This document shows, piece by piece, positions 41,260-52,455 of a stretch of 64,000 bases of DNA. Made by a program: the position numbers and the translations under genes. Origin of the DNA: Theocolax elegans (Eukaryota > Arthropoda > Insecta > Hymenoptera > Cerocephalidae); the NCBI GenBank assembly GCA_026168455.1, contig CM047426.1, positions 46,192,973 to 46,256,972 of the forward strand, in the 5' to 3' direction. A model generated the notes under the pieces. The model was not told where the DNA came from. It ran no database searches and worked only from the letters and a program-made list of their open reading frames with translations. Every line of letters starts with the position of its first letter. Position 1 is the first letter of the stretch.

Positions 41260-42551
41260 AATGATGCGATCGGGATAAAGGGAAACCCAAGGTTGCGCGT
41301 AGCGAACTTACCTTCGCGCGCACCGGACCTCCGATATATCTTATTGACAACTCGTCGATCACCCGATAGTCGCCGTGTACGTTAATATGGGCTCACGAGT
41401 GAGCCCACCTCTGGAAACACGAATTCAAAAGATACGGACGAGCACCGCAGGCTCCTGTGCTTTCCGGTCGAGGTAGTGGGAATCCTGGGATAGTACGGGA
41501 TATCGAGATAAAGACTAGTCGGACAATAAAGCAAAACCTTCTTTTATTTACAATGAGACTCTTTAACCGTGCGCGAAATCACGACGCGGAAAGATAACAC
41601 AAGTTACGCGGGCACTTTACCCTCCCCGAAAAGATCACTTCTAACTTTAATAATCCGTCGAAGGGGGTTCCGCACACACTTCTAGGGTGGTTCAGCGGCT
41701 GCACCACGGCCTTCACACTCGTCTATTTCTCTGGATCTCCGCGTCCTTCTAGAAGCACCTCACGGCTTAACTACCCACGAGAGAATGATTTCCGCCGATT
41801 CTCTCTCGTTCCCCCTCCCTTCCGTATCCCGCACGGTCTCGTCCGGCGGCCGTGCGGGCCACGCGACGGAGAACCATCTCGAGAGAGATCAACTTTGAGA
41901 GCTGTTTTCTGGTACCCAAATATGAAAGAATTCATATGAAATTCAATCTCAGGCTGTTTCACAAAAGTTATACGCAATTATCGAAAAATCATAAAAAAAA
42001 TATGTTTAAGCTTAATCGCTAATAACTCGGAAAGAAATAGACGTAGTTGTGCAAACTCAATTTCTTTAAATAGTTGAGATCAAGTGGACATAGTTTAAAA
42101 AAAAAAAAAAGAAGCTCAAATATCTCAATTTGGACAAAAGGTATGGAAAAAGTAAGAATTAGATAAAATTTTAACGAAAATTTAATATTAAAATTTGATA
42201 GACTTTTTAGGCAAATATTTCGTCTAATTCTTATTTTTTTTCCATAACTTTTGTCCAAACTAAGATATTTAAGCTTCTTTTTTTTAAACTATGTCTACTT
42301 GATCTCAACTATTTAATGAATTTGAGTTTGAGTAACTACGTCTATTTCTTTCCGAGTTATGGCGATTAAGCTTGAACATATTTTATAACGATAACTGCGT
42401 ATAACTTTTGTGAAACAGCCTATGAGATTGAATTTCATCTTAATTATTTCATATTTGGGTACCAGAAAACAGCTCTCAAAGTTGCAACGAAATCCGTTTC
42501 CCGGAAGGTGGAAGTCCCTCTTTGTTAGTCTAGAGCGATTAACAGTAATTT
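41260..42551. repeat. LTR-like GC-rich block split by a palindromic element
   Basis: Positions 41260-41890 and 42484-42551 are GC-rich compared with both flanks and include CGGACAATAAAGCAAAACC, an LTR-like polyadenylation region. TG near 41260 and CA near 42551 are possible ends, but no target duplication is evident. No internal genes are present, so it may be a solo LTR of an unidentified family. Confidence 0.35.
41891..42483. mobile_element. 593-bp palindromic foldback element
   Basis: The ends pair exactly: AACTTTGAGAGCTGTTTTCT at 41891 and its complement ending at 42483. Arms of roughly 280 bp pair with scattered mismatches, for example the TTAGCGATTAAGC and TTCTTTCCGAGTTAT regions, with a short A/T centre near 42190. 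It interrupts the GC-rich LTR-like block and is non-coding. Confidence 0.9.
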
Positions 42552-43284
42552 AGATTCATTTTTTTTGGTCGTTTGTGAATTTACATAATAAACGGATCAA
42601 CCTAGCAGCAGAAGCATAAGTTGAGGTAGAGCGAAATTTGAATTTAAAAAGAAATAATCTTTTTAATTTATACTTTATTAAAAATATGCATTAATCGAAA
42701 TAATTAAACATTTTATAATGATAACAATAGATTCGTAATCAAGTTATTGCAATTTCTTCAGTTGGCTCAATTATTCTGTTGAATTAATATTCAATTGATC
42801 ACAGCTACATAAATAAAAAAAATTCAAAGACTTCGATTAAGAAATGATTTCATTGAAATAGTAAAACTTTCTGTTGACGAAAATGAATTTTTCATTAAAT
42901 AATTATGCGTTACCAACAACGTAATTTCTGAATCCAACAATATTATTTTCCCAATCCGACTAAATATTTTATTGAATTCAGTAAATTTTTTGTTCAAGAT
43001 AGCTTGGTTGTTCGACACATCATCTTTGTTTGGCCAACTAAAGATTTTCTTGGATTGACTGACGCTTGATCGATATTATCAAATATTTAGGTTCGTAATC
43101 AAGTTGATGGAATTTTATCAGTTAACTAAACTATTTTCTTAAATTAATACATGCTATGTAGAAAGAATCACACAATTTGTTAAACCAAATAAATGATTTT
43201 TCTGTTTCAATTATAAATTTAATTTATCACATTCAACACATGTGGTGGAGAAAAATAAATTTTATTGACCTTAGCCATAAAAAT
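42552..43284. repeat. AT-rich degenerate satellite-like element, middle part
   Basis: It continues the 40600-41259 repeat. The phrases AATAATTATGCGTTACCAAC near 42900 and TAAACTATTTTCTTAAATTA near 43125 recur at 49818 and 51090, on the far side of the LINE and solo LTR. It ends with TAGCCATAAAAAT, the LINE target-site duplication. Confidence 0.6.
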
Positions 43285-43925
43285 CCTCTCCTAGGGGTTG
43301 TGGGACCTTGACGAAGTTCGGGTCAGGGAGGCTAGGACCCTATTAGGAGCAATCCCTTAGGGAACTTAAATCCCTGGTCCCGAGCGGGTGGAGAGGCTTA
43401 ATTTCCGGGATTTTGGGGCTAAAGGCCCTGACTCTCCCGGCTGTCACGGATCGGGTATGGGTCCCGATGACTTGCCTGGATCTCCCTATTAGGAGCTCTC
43501 CTGGGCCGGCGCCGGGACTCTCCCTCTGCCCTGGAAGGATGCGGAGGATGGGGGGCGGAGGTCCGCCGTTACCCCAGCCTGACCTTGGCCTACCCCTTCT
43601 CTGGGTCCGATGAAGGGGGGGGGGAGCCCGATGAAGGACGGACGGGGGTTCAGGGCTGACTTGTCCCCCTTATTTGAGGGGTCCAAGGAAGCTCAACGAT
43701 TCCGGAGAGAACCAAAGAACAACCCCCTATCTGGACGTGGTGGACCTGGATAGGTAGATACACCCCCCCAATCTGAGTGTGTTAAGCAACCCGTGCCGAG
43801 CACACTGGTTGGCCCCTGGGGGTAACTAGGGGTCGTTAACGGAGCCTTGGGGATACCGGGCGCCCTCCCCAAGTAATTAGCCTTACCCGTCGAAAGACAT
43901 AATACGGCATGAGGCTCTGCCGGGG

Positions 43926-44318
43926 TTGACGATATTTCCTACATACTCGTGGGACCAAAAATGGAGAAATTTTAAAAAAAAACAAAACAAAAATAACAAA
44001 AGGGAAGTGGATCCGCCCCCGAAGGAAGCCGAGGCTCACGCCAACGCGACCCAAAGGGAGGCGACCCAAACCCCTGTAACCAATCCTCTGTCTCTGTCTC
44101 TAGAGGCTGGGAACCCTGGTGCTTCGGCGCTAAGGGGTCCACTAGCCCATGAGACTGGAGATACGACAGCCAAGGAGGGACCTCAAATCCCTCAGATGGA
44201 CTACTCGGCTCCTGAGGCTGTGACCTCTGGCTCTACAGAGCCAGAGGGTCTACGTGCCCCCGAACCTGGTAGTTCACACAGCCTTCCGGTGTTTGGCCCA
44301 CAAGGCCCTAGACTTTAG
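43926..44318 (+). CDS. LINE ORF1-like frame (nucleic-acid chaperone remnant)
   Basis: This 130-codon frame has a lysine-rich stretch (KWRNFKKKQNKNNKREVD, about residues 12-29) followed by acidic and proline-rich text. It lacks the zinc knuckles usual in ORF1 of this clade. GC-rich frames at 43413-43613 may be part of the same ORF1 in another phase. The order 5' UTR, ORF1, ORF2 fits a LINE, but I suspect an internal deletion or frameshifts in ORF1. Function is by family only: RNA binding in the retrotransposition particle. Confidence 0.45.
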   Translation: MTIFPTYSWDQKWRNFKKKQNKNNKREVDPPPKEAEAHANATQREATQTPVTNPLSLSLEAGNPGASALRGPLAHETGDTTAKEGPQIPQMDYSAPEAVTSGSTEPEGLRAPEPGSSHSLPVFGPQGPRL

Positions 44319-44409
44319 ATTCTGGCTGGACCTGAGACGAGTTACATTTAAAGTGACTCAGAAATGTCCGCCGGGGGAGGTGGTTGAGATGGAGGTGGAG
44401 AGCACATAA

Positions 44410-47400
44410 TTGGCTCCTCCAACTCTGTCAATAACCCAAATTAACTTGCACCATAGCAAAGGCGCCTCTGCAATATTGCAGAGAAGCATGGCTACGGTGC
44501 ACACAGGCCTCTCGCTAATCCAAGAGCCTTGGATTGTGAAGGGGTCCATCAAAGGACTAGGTAGCCTACAATGTTACAGAGACCCGACAGCAGACAGACC
44601 AAGGGCAGGCATTGTCTGCAGGGGACTAAATAGTGTCCCCCTTTGGGATTTCTGTACAAAAGATTTAATGGTGGTTTCCATTAACGTAAAGGAGATGGGT
44701 AAGCTTATCATTGCCTCAGCCTACTTTCCCTATGAAGACACCGATGTTCCGCCGAAGGAGGTCGTCAGGCTGATTAGCCACTGTCAGGAACATAACTGGC
44801 CAATCCTAATAGGATGTGATGCAAATGCGCATCATGAACTATGGGGTAGCTCAAATGTGAATAAGAGGGGATCCGCACTGGTGGACTATCTCGTCACCAT
44901 GGAGCTGGACATTCTCAATACCGGAAGTAAACCTACTTTCCAAAATGCTGTAAGGGCGGAGGTCATTGATATTTCACAATGTTTCTCGGCCCTTTCTGAC
45001 AGAATTAAAAGCTGGAGGGTCACGGACGAGCCGACGCTGTCGGATCATGCTCAGATCGCCATGGAATTGGTGGGGGGGTGTGGTTCGCTGGAAGAGCTTC
45101 GGTTCCTCAGAAACCCCAGACATACCAACTGGGGGGTTTCGGACGGGACCTGGAAAGGAACCTTGAGGACCTTCCAGGTGCTATAAGAGACATTCCCATG
45201 CTGGAGAAGGCAGCGCGGAAGCTGACTGAAGCACTCCGCCAAGCCTTCGAGAATAACTGTCCACTAAGTAGGAGGAAGCCTAAAGGCCAAATCCGCTGGT
45301 GGTCAGGTAAACTAGAACTATTGAGAGGATCCATACGGAACCTTCTCAAAAAGGCCAGACAAGGGAAAATTCCTTGGAACACTTAGAAAAAGGAAAGAGA
45401 TCGGTACAGATCCGAAATTAGAAGAGCACAGAAGGAAAGCTGGGCCGCTTTCTGCGAGGAGGTTGAGGGCGGAAACGAGGCTTCAATACTGGACAAGATT
45501 CTGTCCAATAACCCGGAAGCTGCCCTTCGCTCGCTCAAGCTTCCAGATAATAAGTTCTCAACTTCTGACGAGGATACCTTAGTGTACCTGATCAGTAGCC
45601 ACTTCCCAGGCTTCTCGGAGCTAGGAACTGATAACAGAAAAATAATCGATTTCAGGAACAGATGGAAGGCGTCGCAGTGGCGCTGCCATCAAGACCTGGC
45701 AAAGGTTATTATCACTGAAGATAGGGTGAAATGGGCTATACGCTCCTTTCGACCCTACAAATCCCCTGGTACGGATGAAATTTTTGTGGTTCTTCTTCAG
45801 AGGGCAGAGGATTGTATCCTAGGGCCGCTGATAAAGATCTTCAGAGCCAGCCTCGTTCTTGGTCACGTGCCTGTAGCGTGGCAGGGAGTGAGGGTGGTTT
45901 TCATTCCGAAAGCGGGAAGACAAAGTTACACCACACCGAAGGATTTTTGGCCTATCAGTCTGACCTCATTCATACTAAAGAGTTTGGAAGGCTGGTAGAT
46001 AGATTCTTAAGGGACGGGGTCTTGAAAAACAAGCCTCTGAACAAGGATCAACATGCCTACAGAGCAGGACACTCAACGGAGACCGCTCTATATAGGGCTA
46101 AGCAGCTCATCCATAAACAACTTGAATGTGGAGAATTCGCAGTGGCGGTTGCAATGGATGGCTCATGCTCAGATCGCCATGGAATTGGTGGGGGGGTGTG
46201 GTTCGCTGGAAGAGCTTCGGTTCCTCAGAAACCCCAGACATACCAACTGGGGGGTTTCGGACGGGACCTGGAAAGGAACCTTGAGGACCTTCCAGGTGCT
46301 ATAAGAGACATTCCCATGCTGGAGAAGGCAGCGCGGAAGCTGACTGAAGCACTCCGCCAAGCCTTCGAGAATAACTGTCCACTAAGTAGGAGGAAGCCTA
46401 AAGGCCAAATCCGCTGGTGGTCAGGTAAACTAGAACTATTGAGAGGATCCATACGGAACCTTCTCAAAAAGGCCAGACAAGGGAAAATTCCTTGGAACAC
46501 TTAGAAAAAGGAAAGAGATCGGTACAGATCCGAAATTAGAAGAGCACAGAAGGAAAGCTGGGCCGCTTTCTGCGAGGAGGTTGAGGGCGGAAACGAGGCT
46601 TCAATACTGGACAAGATTCTGTCCAATAACCCGGAAGCTGCCCTTCGCTCGCTCAAGCTTCCAGATAATAAGTTCTCAACTTCTGACGAGGATACCTTAG
46701 TGTACCTGATCAGTAGCCACTTCCCAGGCTTCTCGGAGCTAGGAACTGATAACAGAAAAATAATCGATTTCAGGAACAGATGGAAGGCGTCGCAGTGGCG
46801 CTGCCATCAAGACCTGGCAAAGGTTATTATCACTGAAGATAGGGTGAAATGGGCTATACGCTCCTTTCGACCCTACAAATCCCCTGGTACGGATGAAATT
46901 TTTGTGGTTCTTCTTCAGAGGGCAGAGGATTGTATCCTAGGGCCGCTGATAAAGATCTTCAGAGCCAGCCTCGTTCTTGGTCACGTGCCTGTAGCGTGGC
47001 AGGGAGTGAGGGTGGTTTTCATTCCGAAAGCGGGAAGACAAAGTTACACCACACCGAAGGATTTTTGGCCTATCAGTCTGACCTCATTCATACTAAAGAG
47101 TTTGGAAAGGCTGGTAGATAGATTCTTAAGGGACGGGGTCTTGAAAAACAAGCCTCTGAACAAGGATCAACATGCCTACAGAGCAGGACACTCAACGGAG
47201 ACCGCTCTATATAGGGCTAAGCAGCTCATCCATAAACAACTTGAATGTGGAGAATTCGCAGTGGCGGTTGCAATGGACATAGAGGGGGCCTTCAACAATA
47301 CGTCTCGGGGGGTCATCAAGTCAGCAATGATTGATCACGGAATTCCCGAGATGCTTGTTGAATGGACATGCCACATGCTAGGCAACCGCCTGCTGGAAAC

Positions 47401-49138
47401 TACCAAAGGGGACACCACGATCAGAGGCAATGTTAACTCAGGTTGCTCACAAGGAGGGGTGATATCACCCCTCCTATGGTGTCTTGTAGTAGATAACTTA
47501 TTAGATACGCTATCAAATAATGGTCACCAAGTAGTGGGCTATGCTGATGACATTTTAATCATCGGACGTGGACCCTTCCTGCAAACCGTCTTGGAGCGTC
47601 TTCAACAGGCCATAAACCTTGTTGCAAAATGGTGCAAAGATAAAGGACTTAATGTCAACCCGGATAAAACTGAGGTAGTGGTCTTCACCAAGAAATACAA
47701 ATGAGCCACTAACTTTGCCCTAAAACTTAATGGTCAGTCTCTTAATATATCAAAAGAGATGAAATACCTCGGAATCGACTTTGACAGCAAACTGTCATGG
47801 AAGAGGCATCTTGAGGATAAAAGCCGAAAATTTATCAATGGACTCTGGCAGCTCAGAAGGGCCATTGGCAGAAATTGGGGACTAAAACCAGCCACAACTA
47901 AATGGTTGTACAATGCAGTTCTCAAACCCAGACTGTTGTATGCAGCTACAATATGGGGGGAGAGAACAGCACTCAGATCTGCAATCTCTCAATTAGAGAG
48001 GCTGAGAGGCCTTGTGCTGAGATGCGCCCTGGGAACGGCTAAGGCTTCGCCGACGGCTGCCCTAGGGGCTCTTCTGGGCATAGAGCTCTTGGCCCTCACG
48101 ATTGAAGCAGAGGCAGCCGAGGGACTCCTCAGAGTTGAAGGAGAGGCGGAGGAAAGGGGGAAGACATTGGGAGCCAACTTTTATGGAGGCCTGCAAGACA
48201 TGCCCATGGACAAGGCGACTACTGTCCACCTCTTTGACAAGAAATACAGGATCAGTCTTCCTTCAAAAGAAGACTGGACATCTCATAAGGCTCAACTTCC
48301 CGCATCTGGAGAGGTCTGATATACAGACGGCTCAAAGAATGCGGGAGGCTCAGGAGCCGGTGTCTACAGAAGGAGGGATGGAAAAGGACAGACCATACCG
48401 CTCGGAGCGTACACGACTGTGCACCAAGCGGAGCTGCTGGCCATCATCTACTGTACACACTGGGCAGCCTCCTATAAATCCAGGGAGCATCTGTATATCT
48501 GCTCGGACAGTAGGAGTGCTTTATAAGCCCTGGATGCACCTGTCAACAGATCCCAACTGGTGACCGAGTGCCACCATGCTCTGAATGAACTGGCTGGCTT
48601 CCGCTCTGTGACCTTACTATGGGTGCCAAGTCACATTGGCATCAGGGGAAACGAAGTGGCAGACAGACTTGCCAAACAAGCAAGCAGGAAACGGTTTATT
48701 GGACCGGAGCCAATTGTTGGCATCTGCAACTCGGAATTCGTAAAGATAACCCGAGAGTGGATAGCCAAGAAACACGAAGAGGCCTGGAAGAATGCGCCGG
48801 GCTGTCGTGTAGCAAAAAGCTTTATTAAACCCCAAACGCTAGGAGACTGGGCTTCCCAAATCTCCAAGTTAAGCAAGAGGAACGCAAGATTAGTGGCAGC
48901 TGTGATAACTGGCCACGGCGCGTTACTTAAATACAGACATATGATAGGACTAAACGAAAGTCCAACATGTAGATTCTGTAAATTAGAGGATGAGACAACA
49001 TTACATATCATCTGCAAGTGCCCAGCCCTCATGAAGAGAAGGAGAACCTATCTTGGGGAATTCCTTCTGCAGTGTATAGACTTTACGGCAGAGGACATTC
49101 CAAGAATAATTTCCTTCTGGAATAATATCTTTGAATGA
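44410..49138 (+). pseudogene. LINE ORF2: endonuclease, reverse transcriptase, RNase H
   Basis: ORF2 follows TAA TTG at 44407. AP endonuclease starts TLSITQINLHHSKGASAIL, with LIQEPW, GCDANAHHELWGSS and SDHAQIA. RT has SPGTDEIF, FIPKAGR and GYADDILII (YADD catalytic motif near 47550). RNase H has YTDGSK, HQAELLAI, CSDSRSAL and GNEVADRLA. A C-terminal CRFCKLEDETTLHIICKC is CCHC-like. In the second RT copy the frame 46700-49138 is in one phase with stops only at 47702 (TGA), 48317 (TGA where TGG is expected before YTDGSK) and about 48523 (TAA). The first copy has a one-base deletion near 45988 and stops. By clade it nicks DNA and reverse transcribes its own RNA there. Confidence 0.88.
45045..47280 (+). 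repeat. 1118-bp tandem duplication inside the LINE ORF2
   Basis: Copy 1 is about 45045-46162 and copy 2 about 46163-47280; they are identical by eye except for a one-base deletion in copy 1 near 45988 and a few junction bases. Copy 1 joins copy 2 through a short TGGC before TCATGCTCAGATCGCC. The unit spans from the end of the endonuclease into RT, so protein order is endonuclease, linker and RT start, then linker and full RT. It could be a real recent duplication or an assembly error. Confidence 0.9.
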
Positions 49139-49247
49139 GCCCACCGTATCAGAGGGACGCCAAGGGACTACCCATGCGCCCGGAGGCCTTATAGGCCGGC
49201 TCAATCAATAATAATAATAATAATAAAATAATAATAGCCATAAAAAT

Positions 49248-49841
49248 AAAAACAAATTCAAATACATCGTTAATGAAATGCTTTCCCTAAAACAACTTAA
49301 AATATTTGCGGAGCAAAATAAATTTTATTGATTGCAGCTACGTAGATAAAAAAAAATTCAATGTCATCCTTGAAATGTTTTTATTGAAGCAACAAAACAT
49401 TTTGTAGAGGAATATAAATCTTATAGATCTAAACAACAAAAATAAAAAAAAATCAAAGATTTTGTTGATGAATTGATTTTATTGAAAAAAATAAATATAT
49501 TGTGCAGGAAAATAAATTTTATTTGTTACAGACACCAAAATAAAAAAAATTCAAATTCGTTTAAGAAATTATTCAATTGAAACAAGTAAATATTTTGTGG
49601 AAGAATATAAGTTTTATTGACCTTAGCCAAAGAAATAAAAACAATTTCAAAGATATTGTTAATGAAATGCTTTTATTAAAACAACTAAACATACTTTGCG
49701 AAGGAATATAAATTTTACAGATCTGAACAACAAAAATAAACAAAAGTTCAATGACATCCTTGAAATACTTTCATGAAAACAACTAAATATTTTGTAGAGC
49801 AAAATAAATTTTACAGTGAATAATTATGCGTTACCAATAAC
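49248..49841 (+). repeat. AT-rich tandem repeat of about 100 bp, about six copies
   Basis: Units read roughly AATGAAATGCTTTTATTAAA, then ACAACTAAATATTTTGTGGA, then GCAAAATAAATTTTATTGA, then a variable AACAAAAATAAAAAAAATTC. Copies differ by 15-30 percent by eye. This continues the repeat at 42552-43284 that the LINE interrupted. Confidence 0.75.
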
Positions 49842-50225
49842 TGTAACGGTAAGGTATTGTTTACCTTACCGTTTGACGAATTCGAGCAACACGAGCGAAC
49901 AGTATCGTAATGTTCGCATCGGCTCGGCTCGGTTCGTCGTGGCTACATGGGTGAGGTCGGCTTCGCGCGCGCACCTGCATACGTGGGTGAGGGGGAGATT
50001 CTCGTCCGCTTGAGAGAGATATTGTCGCCTTGACACGCGACGGGTGTTGTCCACCCGCGTCCCGTGGTTTAACTTCGTCGTGATTATTTTGCCGTGATGT
50101 TCGTGTGTGCATTTTAAGTGCAAGCCGATCCTGCATTCGCGGTGTGAGTTTCACGGTAGGAAATCGACCTGCATCCACGCAATCTCGGCGCACAGGCGAC
50201 CGAACAACCCGTCCTATACCGGAAC

Positions 50226-50287
<62 letters not shown>

Positions 50288-50904
50288 CCTGAGAGAGAGC
50301 GACCTGAGAGAGTGCAGCTGATCGTTATTTTATTCCAGCAACGAACTCGAAGAAGTAAGTGGTACCACTTCACGCGATCGCGTTTTCTTTGATAAACAAT
50401 AAAAAGTTTATTTATTGCGCTATACCAGTCCTATTGACTGTGTATATTATTTTAGTTCCCGATATTTTTCCCCTCTCTCTCTCTACTAGTCGGCCGTTTA
50501 CCGACTTGTAATTTAAAGCGTAAACCTCGGCGACAAACAGATGTTTTATTCTTATATTTATTCCAATAAATTCACTTTCTTAACACGAATTCAATCCGGT
50601 GTTCGAGTAATTTAACCCACGTACGATTCCTTCCGTAATTCTAAAAGCTCGTATATTTACAATTGACAAGTGCTCAACGCGATATCCCTACGTCGCGGTC
50701 AATTTCAGATTAGATTTTTACCTAGTTGTTCTCTGAAACCGGACCTCGATTTCAGACTAACACTTAACAGATTTGATTGAGCGGACAGGTAACCGCCGCC
50801 GCAACGAGGGAAAAATACGTTTATTTAAATACGGTAAGTTTAACCGTACCGCTGAGCAGCTGTGATAATAAAATAAGCATCCACGCTGCAGTCAAACTGT
50901 TACA
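49842..50904 (+). repeat. Solo LTR (Gypsy-type)
   Basis: It begins TGTAACGGTAAGG and ends CTGTTACA, with TG...CA ends and 1063 bp. The flanks TAAC (49838-49841) and CAAC (50905-50908) could be a 4-bp target duplication with one change, and the A/T-rich host repeat continues on both sides. It contains a (GT)n(GA)n microsatellite at about 50226-50284 and a TTTGATAAACAATAAAAAG polyadenylation-like region near 50390. The first 100 bp match the LTR fragment at 29736. Confidence 0.85.
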
Positions 50905-51365
50905 CAACATAATTTCTGAATCTAGGAAAATTATCGATCGAAGAGCTTTTTCGTTCTTCACATCGACTTTGTTAGGTCAAAGAAAGATTTTGTGGATTTA
51001 ATAAATCCTTGATGGATAATATGAATAATTTAGTATATATGTAGTGATAGGTATGCAGTCAAGTTACTGAAATTTCTTCGATTAGCTAAACTATTTTCTT
51101 AAATTAATATATGCTTAGTTGAAAGAATATTACACAATTTGCTTAAGTCGGGTAGCAATTACTCCTCATACCCCTTACCTACGCGAGCGAGTATATCCCG
51201 TTACATCGCGAATGTACAACTTTGAAGTGCAGATCCGATTTAGACGTACACAAATAGTTTTAATTTCAAGAAAATAATTAAAATTATTATAAAGCATAAA
51301 TTTTGGGGTTATGAAAAATGAATTCAACTTTGTCAATTAATTATAATTGGATAGGAATGTAAATA
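50905..51365. repeat. AT-rich satellite-like element, right part, and spacer
   Basis: Positions 50905-51145 parallel 42910-43190 (ATAATTTCTGAATC, TAAACTATTTTCTTAAATTA). Positions 51150-51365 are unique and non-coding as far as I can see. Confidence 0.5.
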
Positions 51366-51477
51366 AATCAAAGGGATTCCCGGCCGCATCGTGGGACTGC
51401 ACACTTAAGGTTGGTAAGTTGGGACAAATTGGGCCTAACCGTGGGCCTTACATATCCCCAGTACCCACCCCGTTACA
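51366..51477 (+). repeat. 5' LTR remnant of Gypsy-D
   Basis: This segment matches the last 112 bp of the 3' LTR, starting AATCAAAGGGATTCCCGGCC and ending CCCCGTTACA. The remaining ~1 kb of the LTR is missing on the left, where unrelated sequence begins. Confidence 0.9.
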
Positions 51478-52044
51478 ACTGATACAAGCGCCCAATACGT
51501 GTGGATTTTGGATACAGGATATCGGAAAAATCAACAAGCACGATATAGTTGTTCAATTGTTAATAATATTATAATTAACAATTGGATAACTCGCGAACAA
51601 TAAGTCGCGTTTCGAAATTGTAAAGTATATTTCGGTACTCTTTCGTTCCCCCTCGAGGCGGTATTTGTTTATTAACAAATAGAATTGTTATAAACAAATA
51701 AAAACTTTTTTATAACAAATAAAATTTTTTTTATTTTTCTCGTCTCGACTACTTAGTAGTAGACACAGGAAATTGGTTCCTGGTCGATCATAGGTGGCGC
51801 CACTAGAGAAAGGTCGCACAAATAGGAAATTTAGTGGGTTTTCGAACGGAATCGATAGACCGACCAACGTTACTTGGAAATTGGGCAGTTTCGACCAAAC
51901 CAAGTAACGAGCGCCACCTAGAGGAACGAAAGAACGCGACACAGCACACACATAGTGCGTCAAGCCAGCGAGGCTACTTACTGTTAAACGTATAAACGAC
52001 GCTACAACTGAAGATGGCCGCTCAGCAGAAAGACGTCGATAGTC
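51478..52044 (+). promoter_or_regulatory. Gypsy-D 5' leader with degenerate primer binding site
   Basis: Directly after the LTR remnant, GCGCCCAATACGTGTGG at about 51488 resembles the GGCGCCCAACGTGGGG primer binding site of Gypsy-A, but with insertions and base changes. The leader up to about 52026 is A/T-rich in the first half and GC-rich near 51780-52020. An ATG at 52014 opens a short frame that fails within a few codons. Confidence 0.5.
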
Positions 52045-52455
52045 GTGGATGCATGGATTGAGACGCTCACCAGGGAGCAAATTGAATTACACCTGGACCC
52101 CTTGAACCTAAAATCGGCAGGCTCGGTTCATAGGGAAGCCGAGCGACTCCACCAGTGGCTATTAGGAAATTATTCGGCCCAGGAGTTTAACCAGGAGGAA
52201 GATGAAGCCACAGCAGTTCGCAGCCGTCTCCAACGGAGAAATAAGTGGCTGCAGATGCTAGGTCAACATCAAGACGAGGAGTCTGATGAACCTAGCCCAG
52301 ATCAGGAAGTGTATCTGGTACTGCGGGAGAACGCTGCGGTTAAAGACTACCTGCACAGGACGGTGCAGGATTTCGATGACGTCGAGCTAGATGAAACTAC
52401 GTCAGCCGCGACCAACACAGAGCCTCAACCCGAACGAGAGGAAGAATGGCTGTGA
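52045..52455 (+). pseudogene. Gypsy-D Gag N-terminal fragment
   Basis: This 136-codon frame starts WIETLTREQIELHLDPL, and its LHLDPL and HREAERLHQWL text is helical and typical of a Gag N-terminus with a SAP-like character. It ends in acidic text (QPEREEEWL) and stop at 52453-52455. The capsid and zinc-knuckle parts are absent, consistent with an internal deletion that joins the Gag N-terminus to the protease tail in an overlapping frame. Confidence 0.7.

Larger units (their letters stand above)
43285..49234 (+). mobile_element. Complete LOA/I-like LINE with target-site duplication
   Basis: The 13-bp sequence TAGCCATAAAAAT flanks the element at 43272-43284 and 49235-49247. The 3' end is a (TAA)n tail, and the 5' end starts CCTCTCCTAGGGGTTGTGGG. 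It encodes a short ORF1-like frame, then endonuclease, reverse transcriptase, RNase H and a terminal CCHC. An internal 1118-bp segment is present twice in tandem. Stops and frameshifts make this copy inactive, but domains are well preserved, so it is young. Confidence 0.92.

Noticed and set aside
50105..50392. Frames with long RE repeats on the plus strand of the solo LTR
   Set aside because: They are translations of a (GT)n(GA)n microsatellite.
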